A DNA stretch of 27,580 nucleotides from positions 1 through 27,580 of the forward strand of contig WQRN01000013.1 in NCBI GenBank assembly GCA_009786715.1, read 5' to 3'. A model generated the notes under the pieces. That model had not been told where the DNA came from and searched no databases. It saw only the letters and a list, made by a program, of their open reading frames with translations. This document shows, in pieces, positions 1 through 8,156 of this stretch. The stretch is from Treponema sp. GTDB taxonomy: Bacteria > Spirochaetota > Spirochaetia > Treponematales > Breznakiellaceae. A program made the translations under genes and the position numbers. Position 1 is the first letter of the stretch. Each line of letters opens with the position of its first letter.

Positions 1-603
1 AGTTTTAAAAACGGCACTCAGGTTGACGCGGTAATCAAACTGGACGGGAATCTGGTTCCTGTTGATTCAAAATTCCCCCTTGAAAGTTTTCAAAGATTTA
101 TAAAAGCCGAAAATGACGAAGACAAGAAAAATTTTAAAAAAGAATTTGTTACAAGCGTTAAAAAACGAATTGATGAAATAGCAACCAAATATATTAACCC
201 TGCCGAAAAAACTTTTGATTTTGCCATCATGTATATCCCCGCAGAAAATGTTTACTATGAGACAATCATTAATGATTCATTTACAAATAAAGATTTTGAA
301 ATCCTGCATTACGCACAGGAAAAACGCGTAATACCTGTTTCACCTAATTGTTTTTACGCTTATCTGATGGCGATTTTATACGGACTAAAAGGCCTAAGCA
401 TTGAGCAGGAAGCAAAAACAATCCTTGGAGAAATATCGCAGGTTCAGGATAAGTTTGGCAAATTCTTTACCGAGTACAGCCTTGTAGGCAAACACCTTAC
501 AAGTGCAATTAATAAATACACCGACACGACAAAAACAGCGGAAAAATTAAATGATCAGGTAGGTAAACTGACAGGGCAAAAAACAGAGTTAATCGAGGGT
601 TAA
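1..603 (+). CDS. rmuC: DNA recombination protein RmuC, C-terminal part
   Basis: The reading frame is open from the first base of the window, so the gene starts upstream; about 200 residues of the C-terminal end are visible. The translation carries the RmuC core signatures VDSKFPLESF, DFAIMYIPAENVYYE and a coiled-coil-like tail after residue ~150. RmuC is a predicted PD-(D/E)XK-type nuclease-fold protein, usually with an N-terminal coiled coil, that limits recombination and inversion at short repeats; the exact biochemical activity is not well known. The stop at 601-603 lies 3 nt before the TTG start of a DNA methyltransferase, so the two are probably co-transcribed. The family call is firm from motif recall; the function is by family only. 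Confidence 0.9.
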   Translation, partial: SFKNGTQVDAVIKLDGNLVPVDSKFPLESFQRFIKAENDEDKKNFKKEFVTSVKKRIDEIATKYINPAEKTFDFAIMYIPAENVYYETIINDSFTNKDFEILHYAQEKRVIPVSPNCFYAYLMAILYGLKGLSIEQEAKTILGEISQVQDKFGKFFTEYSLVGKHLTSAINKYTDTTKTAEKLNDQVGKLTGQKTELIEG

Positions 604-606
604 AAT

Positions 607-1389
607 TTGAAGCCTTATTACCAAAACGGCAGCATAACACTCTACAACGCGGACTGCCTTGAAGTACTCGCATCCATTGCGGAAAATTCCATCGACATGA
701 TTTTCGCAGATCCGCCGTACATGTTATCTAACAACGGATTCACCTGTAAAAATGGAAAAATGGCGAAAGTAAATAAAGGTGAATGGGACAAAAGCGCCGG
801 TTTTGAAGAAGACACGATTTTTCATAACGAGTGGATCACAGCCTGCCGCCGCGTTTTAAAACCTGAAGGCACAATCTGGATTTCAGGGACATATCACAGT
901 ATCTATCAATGCGGATATCTCCTGCAAAAAAACGATTTCCATATATTAAACGACATCGCATGGTTCAAACCAAACGCCTCCCCGAATTTAAGCTGCCGTT
1001 TATTCACCGCGTCTCACGAAACAATCCTGTGGGCGCGCAAAGACAAAAACGCCAAACACACTTTCAACTACGAAGAAATGAAAAACGGTCTCTTCCCTGA
1101 AGATAAATTAAAAAACGAAAACACCCAAATGCGCTCCGTCTGGTCAATCCCGTCACCGAAAAACGCCGAAAAAGAACATGGCAAACACCCGACCCAAAAG
1201 CCGCTGGATTTATTAAAACGTATAGTTCTCTCTTCCACCAACAAAGGCGATGTTGTTCTAGACCCATTCTGCGGAAGCGGCACCACAGGCGCCGCGTGCA
1301 AATGTATCGGCGAAAGAGCTTTTATCGGGGTTGAGATTGATGAGGGGTTTTGTGAGATTGCGAAGGGGAGATTGGAGAGTAACTGTTAG
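607..1389 (+). CDS. DpnA-like adenine-specific DNA methyltransferase (orphan)
   Basis: A 260-aa beta-class amino methyltransferase. The catalytic motif IV DPPY is at residues 35-38, the AdoMet motif I DPFCGSGTTG at 219-228, and HPTQKP at 194-199. The overall sequence (FADPPYMLSN, VNKGEWDK, WISGTYHSIY, PNLSCRLFTASHETILWARK) closely resembles what I remember of M.DpnIIB/DpnA, which methylates adenine in GATC and can act on single-stranded DNA; GATC specificity here is inference. Length is normal for the family. The start is TTG at 607, directly after the rmuC stop, because no ATG lies upstream in frame and the protein begins like its relatives (KPYYQNGS). No restriction endonuclease gene is visible on either side, so it appears to be an orphan enzyme, although the left neighbourhood is cut off. 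Confidence 0.9.
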   Translation: MKPYYQNGSITLYNADCLEVLASIAENSIDMIFADPPYMLSNNGFTCKNGKMAKVNKGEWDKSAGFEEDTIFHNEWITACRRVLKPEGTIWISGTYHSIYQCGYLLQKNDFHILNDIAWFKPNASPNLSCRLFTASHETILWARKDKNAKHTFNYEEMKNGLFPEDKLKNENTQMRSVWSIPSPKNAEKEHGKHPTQKPLDLLKRIVLSSTNKGDVVLDPFCGSGTTGAACKCIGERAFIGVEIDEGFCEIAKGRLESNC

Positions 1390-1423
1390 TTGTTCCCCGG
1401 AGACGAAATAGGATATGAAAAAA

Positions 1424-1747
1424 TCAATCTCCCCCACTAACTTCATCAATCCAACCCAGATACTTATTAAAACCGCCAATAACAGGCAGCATGATAATCT
1501 CCGGCACTTCGTAAGGATGATTTGCAATAATCTCTTCTTCAATCGCGGCGTAGAAGTTTTGTCTGCATTTTATAAAAAGGATAATCTCGTTGTCGTTGCA
1601 TATTTCGCCTTTCCATGAATAAAAACTGTTAATGGGGAAAAGCTGGATACAGGCGGCAAGTTTCTTTTCCAAAAGAAGATTTGCGATTTTTTTTGCCGTC
1701 TCTTCGTTAGGACATGTATTTACAATCATCGCGTATTGGGTATCCAT
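1424..1747 (-). CDS. cutA: CutA1-family divalent-ion tolerance protein
   Basis: A 107-aa protein with the CutA1 signatures: the CPNEETAKKIANLLLEKKLAACIQ segment at the N-terminal half, the SFYSWKGEI segment, and HPYEVPEI near residue 78, which is diagnostic. CutA1 proteins form very stable ferredoxin-like trimers; a role in copper or other divalent-metal tolerance was proposed from E. coli but is not settled. It is the last gene of a minus-strand series with the CPBP protease 7 nt upstream. An AGGAA ribosome-binding sequence sits just before the ATG. It converges on the methyltransferase with 34 nt between stops; I see no clear terminator there. Confidence 0.93.
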   Translation of the reverse strand: MDTQYAMIVNTCPNEETAKKIANLLLEKKLAACIQLFPINSFYSWKGEICNDNEIILFIKCRQNFYAAIEEEIIANHPYEVPEIIMLPVIGGFNKYLGWIDEVSGGD

Positions 1748-1754
1748 GTTCCTA

Positions 1755-2642
1755 TCAATCTCCGATTACTTTTGTAATAATATTCTCCTTCGTAATAAAC
1801 CTGTCGTAAAGGTAAAACGCGATATCTCCCAGTAAAAGCGTAATAAAACCTGCCGCGCCTGTCATTCCATTTGTAAGGTCGTTGCCGCCGACAAGGAATA
1901 ACAAGCTAATTCCGGCTATTGCGTTTATACATCCATGAAAAATGGCTGCTGTAATAACGGATTTTGATTTTATTACAATGTAAGCCATCATGGGGGAAAG
2001 CAGGATGCAGAATATTACCATCATTGCGACTCCGGCTATCGGGTGCTGCGGATAATTGTGGCCGATTAAAATAAGCGGGAAATGCCATACGCCCCACACT
2101 GCGCCTGTGATCAAAGAAACAAGCAGAAATTTTTTACCTTGAAACGCTTTTAGCAGATAGCCTCTCCAGCCAAGTTCTTCGCCGAATGCGAAAACGGCGT
2201 TTATCGTGTAGCCGGCAATTATCGCCTGCACAACCTGGAGTAAAACGAAAATAATGGGCGGAAATCTTGATAATTGCTCAACAGCAAGATCCATTTGATC
2301 TTCAGGTATATATTTCAATACGCCTTCGTAATTTGAAGAAAATGAAACATTCGGAAAGAATAAACTTACCCCCATTGCCGTAAAAGATAAAATTACAGGA
2401 ACAATTCCCGCAACAAGAAACCACCAGTTTAAACGAAATGATATATTTAAATTGCTGAATGGTTTTTCCTTGTGTATCAACTGAAGTATTATGGAACAAA
2501 TCGCAGGCAGCAGCATATAACACGCGCCGAAAATCACATAACTAATCTTAGTTGTATCGCGTATGCCAAGAAAAATAGCAGTTCCTGCGATAGCCCAGCT
2601 TACTAAACAAGTTAAAATTATAAATTGAATCGGTTTTTTCAT
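1755..2642 (-). CDS. CPBP-family intramembrane metalloprotease
   Basis: A 295-aa hydrophobic protein with about eight predicted membrane segments. The CPBP/ABI (Rce1-like) motifs are present: EELGWR at residues 155-160, WHFPL at 186-190 and FHGCIN at 235-240. These supply the glutamates and histidines of the active site in this family of membrane-embedded endopeptidases (CAAX-processing and bacteriocin self-immunity relatives). The substrate is unknown. A GGAGGAAG ribosome-binding site lies a few bases before the ATG. The gene follows the TraB-family gene by 27 nt and precedes cutA by 7 nt, consistent with one operon. All key residues look intact, so it should be an active protease by family rules. 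Confidence 0.88.
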   Translation of the reverse strand: MKKPIQFIILTCLVSWAIAGTAIFLGIRDTTKISYVIFGACYMLLPAICSIILQLIHKEKPFSNLNISFRLNWWFLVAGIVPVILSFTAMGVSLFFPNVSFSSNYEGVLKYIPEDQMDLAVEQLSRFPPIIFVLLQVVQAIIAGYTINAVFAFGEELGWRGYLLKAFQGKKFLLVSLITGAVWGVWHFPLILIGHNYPQHPIAGVAMMVIFCILLSPMMAYIVIKSKSVITAAIFHGCINAIAGISLLFLVGGNDLTNGMTGAAGFITLLLGDIAFYLYDRFITKENIITKVIGD

Positions 2643-2669
2643 TATCTTCCTCCACTTACCCCACTAACC

Positions 2670-3866
2670 CTAATTCGCAAGCAGTCCCGCAATCGCCGGG
2701 AACGAAATGAAGTTTCCAATCATGCCGCCGAAACTGGAAAGGAAAAATACAAGCAGGGCTTTTGTTATCCTGTTTCGGTAGATGCCTTTAAGGCTTGTTG
2801 CGTCTTCGGTAAGGTTTTGAACATCTGAAACGCGCGGCTTGCGAAATGCAATTTGAACAAGCCCGGATAATAAACCAATACCTATAAAGGGATTAAGCGT
2901 CGCAATTGGAGCGCCCAAAAACGAAACAAGGATCGCAAGAGGATGCGCCAGCGCGATAAGAGAACCAAGCGCGGCAAGAGAGCCGTTCCACAGCACCCAT
3001 CTGATAACCATTTCAAGACCGACATCTGCGCCCTTGCCGATAAATCCGGCCGCGATAAGAGCGACAATTGCTATTGGTATGATAAGCCCTGCCGCTCTTG
3101 AAAGAAAACTTGGCTTGGGGATTTGATCCAGCTCTTCTACATCTGCCGTCTCCTCGCCTGATGCTAATTTTTCCAAATGGGAAATCATTCCCTTCATGTG
3201 CCCTGCGCCGACAACGGCTGCGATTTTTTTCGGCGCGCTGTCTTCCGGCGGAGTGGATGTCCAAATTTTTGACGCAAGGTAGCGGTCGCGCTCGTCAATT
3301 AAAACTGTTTTAACAGCCGGAAGGTATTGTGCAAGCTCTCCCATCATACCGTCCAGTTCGTTTTTGTCTTTCAGATTTTCTATTTCCTGCTCGTTTAATT
3401 TTTCTGTCGTAAATGCGGATGCCAAAAGCGACGCCAACAATTTGCATTTGCTCCAAAAACCGCATTTTGCCCATGCGCGCCGTAATGTTGTATGCACCTC
3501 ACGATCGCAAAGGCTGTTGGGAACTCCTATTTCTTTTGCGGCCTCAACCGCTGTTTTCATTTCTTCGCCGGGTTTTACGCCCAGCTCGTTTCCCAGACGG
3601 CGCTGGAAACTCGCGAGAACAAGGTTTGCTATCAGCAAAAAACCTTTGCCCTCTTTAAAAACTTTTGCAAGATCGAGTTTTTCCCAATTGTCAGATTGAG
3701 TGATCGAATTATACCGTCCCTGATCGAGTTCAACGCAGACCATGTCGGGCTTTTCTTCGCAGATAATACTGCGCACTTCTTCGATGCTTTCACGCGAAAC
3801 ATGCGCAGTTCCGATTAATTTAAATTCTCTCCCGTTAAGAGAGATTGTTGTTGTATTGCTGTTCAT
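2670..3866 (-). CDS. TraB/PrgY-family membrane protein
   Basis: A 398-aa protein of the TraB (pheromone-shutdown) family. The soluble N-terminal domain has GTAH at residues 19-22, VELDQGRY at 46-52 and a second glycine-histidine motif VGAGH at 219-223; these are the conserved GxxH pair and glutamate of the family, which shares a fold with erythromycin-esterase/Tiki proteases. The C-terminal 140 residues hold about four hydrophobic segments (from ~257 to 395). Enterococcal PrgY/TraB limits endogenous peptide pheromone, but the role of the widespread bacterial homologues is unknown. Its ATG overlaps the stop of the upstream TPR gene by 4 nt (ATGA), so translation is probably coupled. It sits beside a CPBP membrane protease, which may hint at membrane peptide handling (inference). 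Confidence 0.87.
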   Translation of the reverse strand: MNSNTTTISLNGREFKLIGTAHVSRESIEEVRSIICEEKPDMVCVELDQGRYNSITQSDNWEKLDLAKVFKEGKGFLLIANLVLASFQRRLGNELGVKPGEEMKTAVEAAKEIGVPNSLCDREVHTTLRRAWAKCGFWSKCKLLASLLASAFTTEKLNEQEIENLKDKNELDGMMGELAQYLPAVKTVLIDERDRYLASKIWTSTPPEDSAPKKIAAVVGAGHMKGMISHLEKLASGEETADVEELDQIPKPSFLSRAAGLIIPIAIVALIAAGFIGKGADVGLEMVIRWVLWNGSLAALGSLIALAHPLAILVSFLGAPIATLNPFIGIGLLSGLVQIAFRKPRVSDVQNLTEDATSLKGIYRNRITKALLVFFLSSFGGMIGNFISFPAIAGLLAN

Positions 3867-5233
3867 TTTTCTGCCTTTATGCCTAATCCGCGTTCTTTAA
3901 GCATCATCTCATTTAACTGCCATTCTATAGTTCCCGGCGCGTTTAAATCCTTAGCCATTAAATAATATCTGTCCGCTAGATTTTTATTTCCCCTTATATC
4001 ATAAAAAGAGGCAAGATAAAAAAGCATCTGGGATTTTTTATAAATATTTTTTTCGCTTTCTACGTTTATTGTTACTGTAGAATCGCCGGAAAGATCGTGA
4101 TAAAGACGCAGCATTGAATACTCAACCGAGTCTCGCGGAGCGGTACGCAGCACTTGAGCCAGAAATTGTTTCGGATCTGTCTGCCTTCCTGCGCGCATCC
4201 AGTTTACGGCGGCAAGCAATGCGTAGTTAAATTCTTTGGGCGCCTGTTTATACGCTTCCAGGAATGCGTCTCTTGCCGAAGCCCATTGTTTTTTTCTCAT
4301 TCTAAGAACGCCGAGCGCTTCAAAAGCGAAATAATAATCGGGTTTTAATTTAGCCAGAATGGCATAATCTTTTTCCGCGCCTGCGTAATCGCCTGCCTCA
4401 TCCTTCAGCGCGGCGCTGTAAACATATGCCATAAAAACATTTGGATCCGATTGAATAGCGCGGTTAAAATCTGCAAGCGCTTCCTCTTTTTGACTGCTCT
4501 CCATGTAGATCTCTCCGCGATCTACAAGCATCCAGTAATTATCCGGTTCAAGTTTTAGAGCCGCCGTTAAATCCTTAAGCGCGTCGTTATTGTAACCCGC
4601 TCCCTTGTATAGCCTTGCCCTTTCATGCAGCGGTCTTGCCCAACCGGGATATAATGACACGGCGCGGTTTAAAAGTCTTTCGGCGCTTCTTGCTTCCCTT
4701 GCGTAACGATGCACAGCCGCGCGGCTTACAAGCGCTTCCCCGTTATCAGCGTCCGCGGCGAGAGCTCTGTCAAAATAACCCGCGGCGGAACGAAGGTTTT
4801 GACTTCCAAGATTAATATTGCCTAAATCGATTAAAGCTCTTACATGGTTTGCGTCAATCCTGATAATTCTGTCCAGAAAACCGCGTCTATCTCTTTCCTT
4901 CCCTTCAATCGCGGCAGCGTCCGCAAGCAGCATAAGAGCATCAGTATTATTATTATCCGAAGCGATAATAGCGTTCGCGATACGCTTCGCGTCCGCGGTT
5001 TTACCGGCGGAATTGCAAATCGAGGCCTGCATAATTTTGATTTCGGTCTTCTCTGCTTCTTCCTTAGGCAGCTTATTAAACAATTCCAGAGCGGATGTAT
5101 AATCCCTTCGCGCAAGATGTCCGGCTACTTCAGTCAAAATTGCCTGAACATCGTTATCCTGGGCGAAAACTGCCGATGGAGAAGAAAAAATCAGGAACAG
5201 CGCTAAAACGCTTCCAATGAACTTAATTTTCAT
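3863..5233 (-). CDS. Exported TPR-repeat protein
   Basis: A 456-aa protein with a Sec signal peptide (residues 1-24, hydrophobic core VLALFLIF, cleavage likely after VFA). The rest is tetratricopeptide repeats: repeat-like helices run from about residue 30 to 340, with clear consensus units near AAGYFDRALAADADNGEALV, ALKDLTAALKLEPDNYWMLV and ALADFNRAIQSDPNVFMAYV. TPR domains bind protein partners; no catalytic motif is visible. A periplasmic location is likely. No Shine-Dalgarno is seen before the ATG, and a TATACT box lies only 10 nt upstream. It heads the operon TPR–traB–CPBP–cutA, with a 4-nt overlap to traB. The partner and pathway cannot be named. Confidence 0.85.
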   Translation of the reverse strand: MKIKFIGSVLALFLIFSSPSAVFAQDNDVQAILTEVAGHLARRDYTSALELFNKLPKEEAEKTEIKIMQASICNSAGKTADAKRIANAIIASDNNNTDALMLLADAAAIEGKERDRRGFLDRIIRIDANHVRALIDLGNINLGSQNLRSAAGYFDRALAADADNGEALVSRAAVHRYAREARSAERLLNRAVSLYPGWARPLHERARLYKGAGYNNDALKDLTAALKLEPDNYWMLVDRGEIYMESSQKEEALADFNRAIQSDPNVFMAYVYSAALKDEAGDYAGAEKDYAILAKLKPDYYFAFEALGVLRMRKKQWASARDAFLEAYKQAPKEFNYALLAAVNWMRAGRQTDPKQFLAQVLRTAPRDSVEYSMLRLYHDLSGDSTVTINVESEKNIYKKSQMLFYLASFYDIRGNKNLADRYYLMAKDLNAPGTIEWQLNEMMLKERGLGIKAEK

Positions 5234-5243
5234 GCTAGTATAT

Positions 5244-5249
5244 AGTATA
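5244..5249 (-). promoter_or_regulatory. Candidate -10 box of the TPR-traB-CPBP-cutA operon
   Basis: On the minus strand TATACT ends 10 nt before the ATG at 5233, with TTGCCG 15 nt further upstream as a possible -35. A second TATACT occurs 1 nt downstream of the first (5237-5242). No ribosome-binding sequence lies between the box and the ATG, so the transcript leader would be only a few nucleotides. Confidence 0.4.
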
Positions 5250-5326
5250 CAATAATCAAAAAGTCGGCAAGTTACATCAAATATTATATTGAATAACAGC
5301 CGAAATTAAGGGGTTGATAAATTACC

Positions 5327-7084
5327 ATGAGAAAACCATTAGCGTCGCGCATTGTAGGCCTTGCCGCTCTGTATTTTTTAGTTTTTTGTCTCATTGTGAT
5401 TATGCAATTTTCCAATATGGGTAATTTTTCAATATCCGCCGGATCGATGAATATAAAAGGCCGCTACTTGGCTGAAGATTCACAGGAAATAACAGGCGGC
5501 ATAAAGATTTTTTACGGCGGGCTTGAGTTCAGTCTAAAAGAAGAACGCGGAAAAGGATTGACTCTTACAGGAACCAACAACAGCAGTTTACCTGTAAATC
5601 CGGAATTAATGTTCCTTACCGACAACAGCGCGCATTTCATCCTTCCCGGCGGAACAGAGCTTACATTCAGTTCAATTGAATCGGCAAGAGGGCAAGAGCT
5701 GCAGATCACCGCGGAGTTTGCCGGAAATATTTCTGACATCATTATACCGATTGTTCCGCGGCGGTCGTCGCTTGTAAGAGACTCCGGGCAGCTTGGCATT
5801 TTGTACTCTGGTTCCAGATATGTGTTCAGCAGTCTTGGGCAGGAACTTGAAAACGGACATCTTACCCTCTCCAGAGACAGTACATTTATCACTTACCGGT
5901 CCAGAGGAAAACAAAGAGCGTTTGATCCCGCGGATTATATAATATCCTCCGTTCCGAACTATGCGAGCATCCTCAGAAACTGGCAGGATACAAATTATAT
6001 CCAATGGAATCAAAATGCCGCAAATCTCTCAAATGAAGAAGATGTAATCGCATACGGCTCTCAGGCTCTTGCAAGAGGAAATTATCCTGCGGCATCGGCG
6101 GCAATCACAGGCAATTTTTCAAACAGCTCTGTGCAAACTTACAGATCTTCGGTATTTGCAGGCGGCATGTTAGTCGCCCACAATTCATTTTCCGCGGCGG
6201 AGAACGAAAGGACAAATCTTGTAAACAGATTGATAAGAGAAAGATCGCTCAGCGTTATTAAAGAAGAACATATCCTTGATTTCCTTTTAACAAGAAGCAG
6301 CGTTGTCCAGGCAAACGAGGTAATCGCAATGGTAAATAACGCAACTGCGGAAATGATTGTCCCTGAGTACTGCGCCGGTCTTCTTGAGTTTTATTATGAC
6401 ATGAGACGCTGGCGTCCGGAGGCAAGCAATCCTATAGGGCATTTATCAGAGCAAATCCTTCTTTTAATATCTGAAATTTTAAACCGCGACGCGGAGAATG
6501 ACGCCGTTTATGCATCAAACCCCGGAAGCACTAATTCCGAATACAGCATGAGGCTTGGCAAAGCTCTTATCTATTGGGCGGACGCGGCTCAGAATGAAGA
6601 ATGGTCGGGAGTTGGAAGATCTCTTGTGTTATCGGCTATTTCAAGCGGAAATGCGGGAAAACTTCACAACATTCTTAAACCTGTTGATTATTATCCAAGA
6701 GCTGTGTGGCTTACAGATTCAGGGCACTGGACATGGACTGTTTCACAAACGCTCAGGGCGTATTTCAACGCAGACGGAAATTTTAATATTTCTGTATCAT
6801 TTTTTCCCAACATGGCGCATCACATGATCGTCCGCGGAGTGCGGCCGTTTTTAAGAATTCAAATTCATGGAATGGACTGGAGATCGGACAACCAGTTTGA
6901 GCGTTATGATTCATCCGGCTGGGTATATTATCCTGAGGATCAAATACTTATTGTAAAACTCAGGCACCGCACAACAACGGAGAATATCAGGTTAATTTAC
7001 AGAGCGGAAGTACCGCCGCCCGCGCCTGCCGCCGCCGCAGAAAACGGCGAACCGGCGTCAGAGTCCGGAGACAGCGTTGAATAG
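5327..7084 (+). CDS. Membrane-anchored protein of unknown function
   Basis: A 585-aa protein I cannot assign to a family. One N-terminal hydrophobic segment (residues 9-28) acts as signal anchor or signal peptide. Residues ~35-200 are rich in beta-prone sequence (for example GSMNIKGRYL, GGIKIFYGGLEFSLKEE); residues ~210-430 look helical and TPR-like in spacing; the region ~460-560 contains aromatic-rich WTWTVSQTLRAYF and is beta-prone. The last 20 residues are proline/alanine/glutamate-rich. Most of the protein should lie in the periplasm. The ATG follows AAGGGG at 13-14 nt, longer than usual. The downstream TPR gene overlaps its stop by 8 nt, so the two probably work together. It may be a lineage-restricted envelope protein. 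Confidence 0.75.
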   Translation: MRKPLASRIVGLAALYFLVFCLIVIMQFSNMGNFSISAGSMNIKGRYLAEDSQEITGGIKIFYGGLEFSLKEERGKGLTLTGTNNSSLPVNPELMFLTDNSAHFILPGGTELTFSSIESARGQELQITAEFAGNISDIIIPIVPRRSSLVRDSGQLGILYSGSRYVFSSLGQELENGHLTLSRDSTFITYRSRGKQRAFDPADYIISSVPNYASILRNWQDTNYIQWNQNAANLSNEEDVIAYGSQALARGNYPAASAAITGNFSNSSVQTYRSSVFAGGMLVAHNSFSAAENERTNLVNRLIRERSLSVIKEEHILDFLLTRSSVVQANEVIAMVNNATAEMIVPEYCAGLLEFYYDMRRWRPEASNPIGHLSEQILLLISEILNRDAENDAVYASNPGSTNSEYSMRLGKALIYWADAAQNEEWSGVGRSLVLSAISSGNAGKLHNILKPVDYYPRAVWLTDSGHWTWTVSQTLRAYFNADGNFNISVSFFPNMAHHMIVRGVRPFLRIQIHGMDWRSDNQFERYDSSGWVYYPEDQILIVKLRHRTTTENIRLIYRAEVPPPAPAAAAENGEPASESGDSVE

Positions 7085-8144
7085 AAGGGAGTTAATCCTT
7101 GTAATATCGGGAGCGGCAGCGCTTTTATTAATCGCTTTGTTATGCGTCATTTTATTTACCTGTAACAGCAGTAAGGAAACAATCGAAGAAACCCGTATAA
7201 TCGAGACAGAAGATCCGGAACCTGAAGAAGAAATAACAGAAGAGCCGCAAGATGCAGCTCCCCTTGTTTCGTATCAGGTTCAGCGGCCGCTGTCATCCAT
7301 CAGCGATTTAAGCAGACTCCGCGGCATGGGAGTTTTAGTATCAGAAATTGATCCTGTCAATTATGAAAATCCGGATCTTGATGTTTTAAGGCAGATGGGA
7401 GCCGATCCTTATTTAATCTCATACTTTGCCGGAGAACAATTTTACCGGGAAGGAAACATAGATAAGGCGATTCAGGAATACAACATGTCGATATACCGCA
7501 ACAGCGAATTCCTCGAAAGTTATATATCACGCGCAAACGCATGGATGAAAAAACGCGATTATATACGTGCTGCAGACGATTACACCCGCGCAATAAGAAT
7601 AAACAACAGCAAGGCGGAACTATACAATTACAGAGGCTTTGCGAGATCCGAGCGCGGAGAGCTCTCTCTTGCCATCGAAGATTATTCACGCGCGATCGCG
7701 ATTAATAAAAATTATATTGACGCGCTTGTAAACCGTTCTCACGCGTATTATCAGGCGAGGGAATATGTAAAAACAATCGAAGACTGCGGCGCAATTATCG
7801 CAATTGAACCGTCTAACGCGGTGATTTGGAACAGGAGAGGCAGCGCATGGTACGCACTTGAAGACGACGACAAGGCGATAAGGGATTTTTCCGAAGCAAT
7901 ACGTTTAAGAAATGATTACGCGCTCGCGTGGCATAACCGCGGAAATGCGTGGTACAGCAAACGAGAATTTGACAGAGCGCTCGCAGATTTAAACAGATGC
8001 CTTTCGATAAACCCCTCATATGCCGCGGCATACACAAGCAGGGGAAATATATTCCAAATATTGGGAAACAAGGAAAGCGCGGCGGCAGACTTTGAGACCG
8101 CTGCGTCTCTGGGAACATCTGTAAGAACTCTTCAAAACAGGTAA
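7077..8144 (+). CDS. Membrane-anchored TPR-repeat protein
   Basis: A 355-aa protein with a hydrophobic anchor (residues 6-27) ending in a cysteine at 29 (LFTC, a poor lipobox, so either anchor or atypical lipoprotein), an acidic glutamate-rich linker (33-58) and at least six tetratricopeptide repeats from about residue 115 to 350, such as IRAADDYTRAIRINNSKAEL and LALADLNRC-like units. TPRs imply protein binding in the periplasm. The start is TTG at 7077: GGAG at 7067-7070 gives correct spacing, and the frame overlaps the preceding gene by 8 nt. Its stop is immediately adjacent to the stop of the minus-strand propeller gene, with no bases between. Confidence 0.83.
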   Translation: MNRRELILVISGAAALLLIALLCVILFTCNSSKETIEETRIIETEDPEPEEEITEEPQDAAPLVSYQVQRPLSSISDLSRLRGMGVLVSEIDPVNYENPDLDVLRQMGADPYLISYFAGEQFYREGNIDKAIQEYNMSIYRNSEFLESYISRANAWMKKRDYIRAADDYTRAIRINNSKAELYNYRGFARSERGELSLAIEDYSRAIAINKNYIDALVNRSHAYYQAREYVKTIEDCGAIIAIEPSNAVIWNRRGSAWYALEDDDKAIRDFSEAIRLRNDYALAWHNRGNAWYSKREFDRALADLNRCLSINPSYAAAYTSRGNIFQILGNKESAAADFETAASLGTSVRTLQNR

Positions 8145-8156
8145 TTATTGAATTAC
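8141..8156. other. Small inverted repeat at a butt-joined convergent gene pair
   Basis: GTAATT (8141-8146) and AATTAC (8151-8156) form a perfect 6-bp AT-rich stem with a 4-nt loop, spanning both stop codons of the converging genes. The stem is too weak to be called a terminator with confidence, but it is the only symmetrical element at this junction. Confidence 0.3.

Noticed and set aside
4818..5206. Plus-strand open frames within the TPR gene
   Set aside because: They lie opposite a clear TPR coding sequence with signal peptide and have no domain, ribosome-binding site or homology I recognise.
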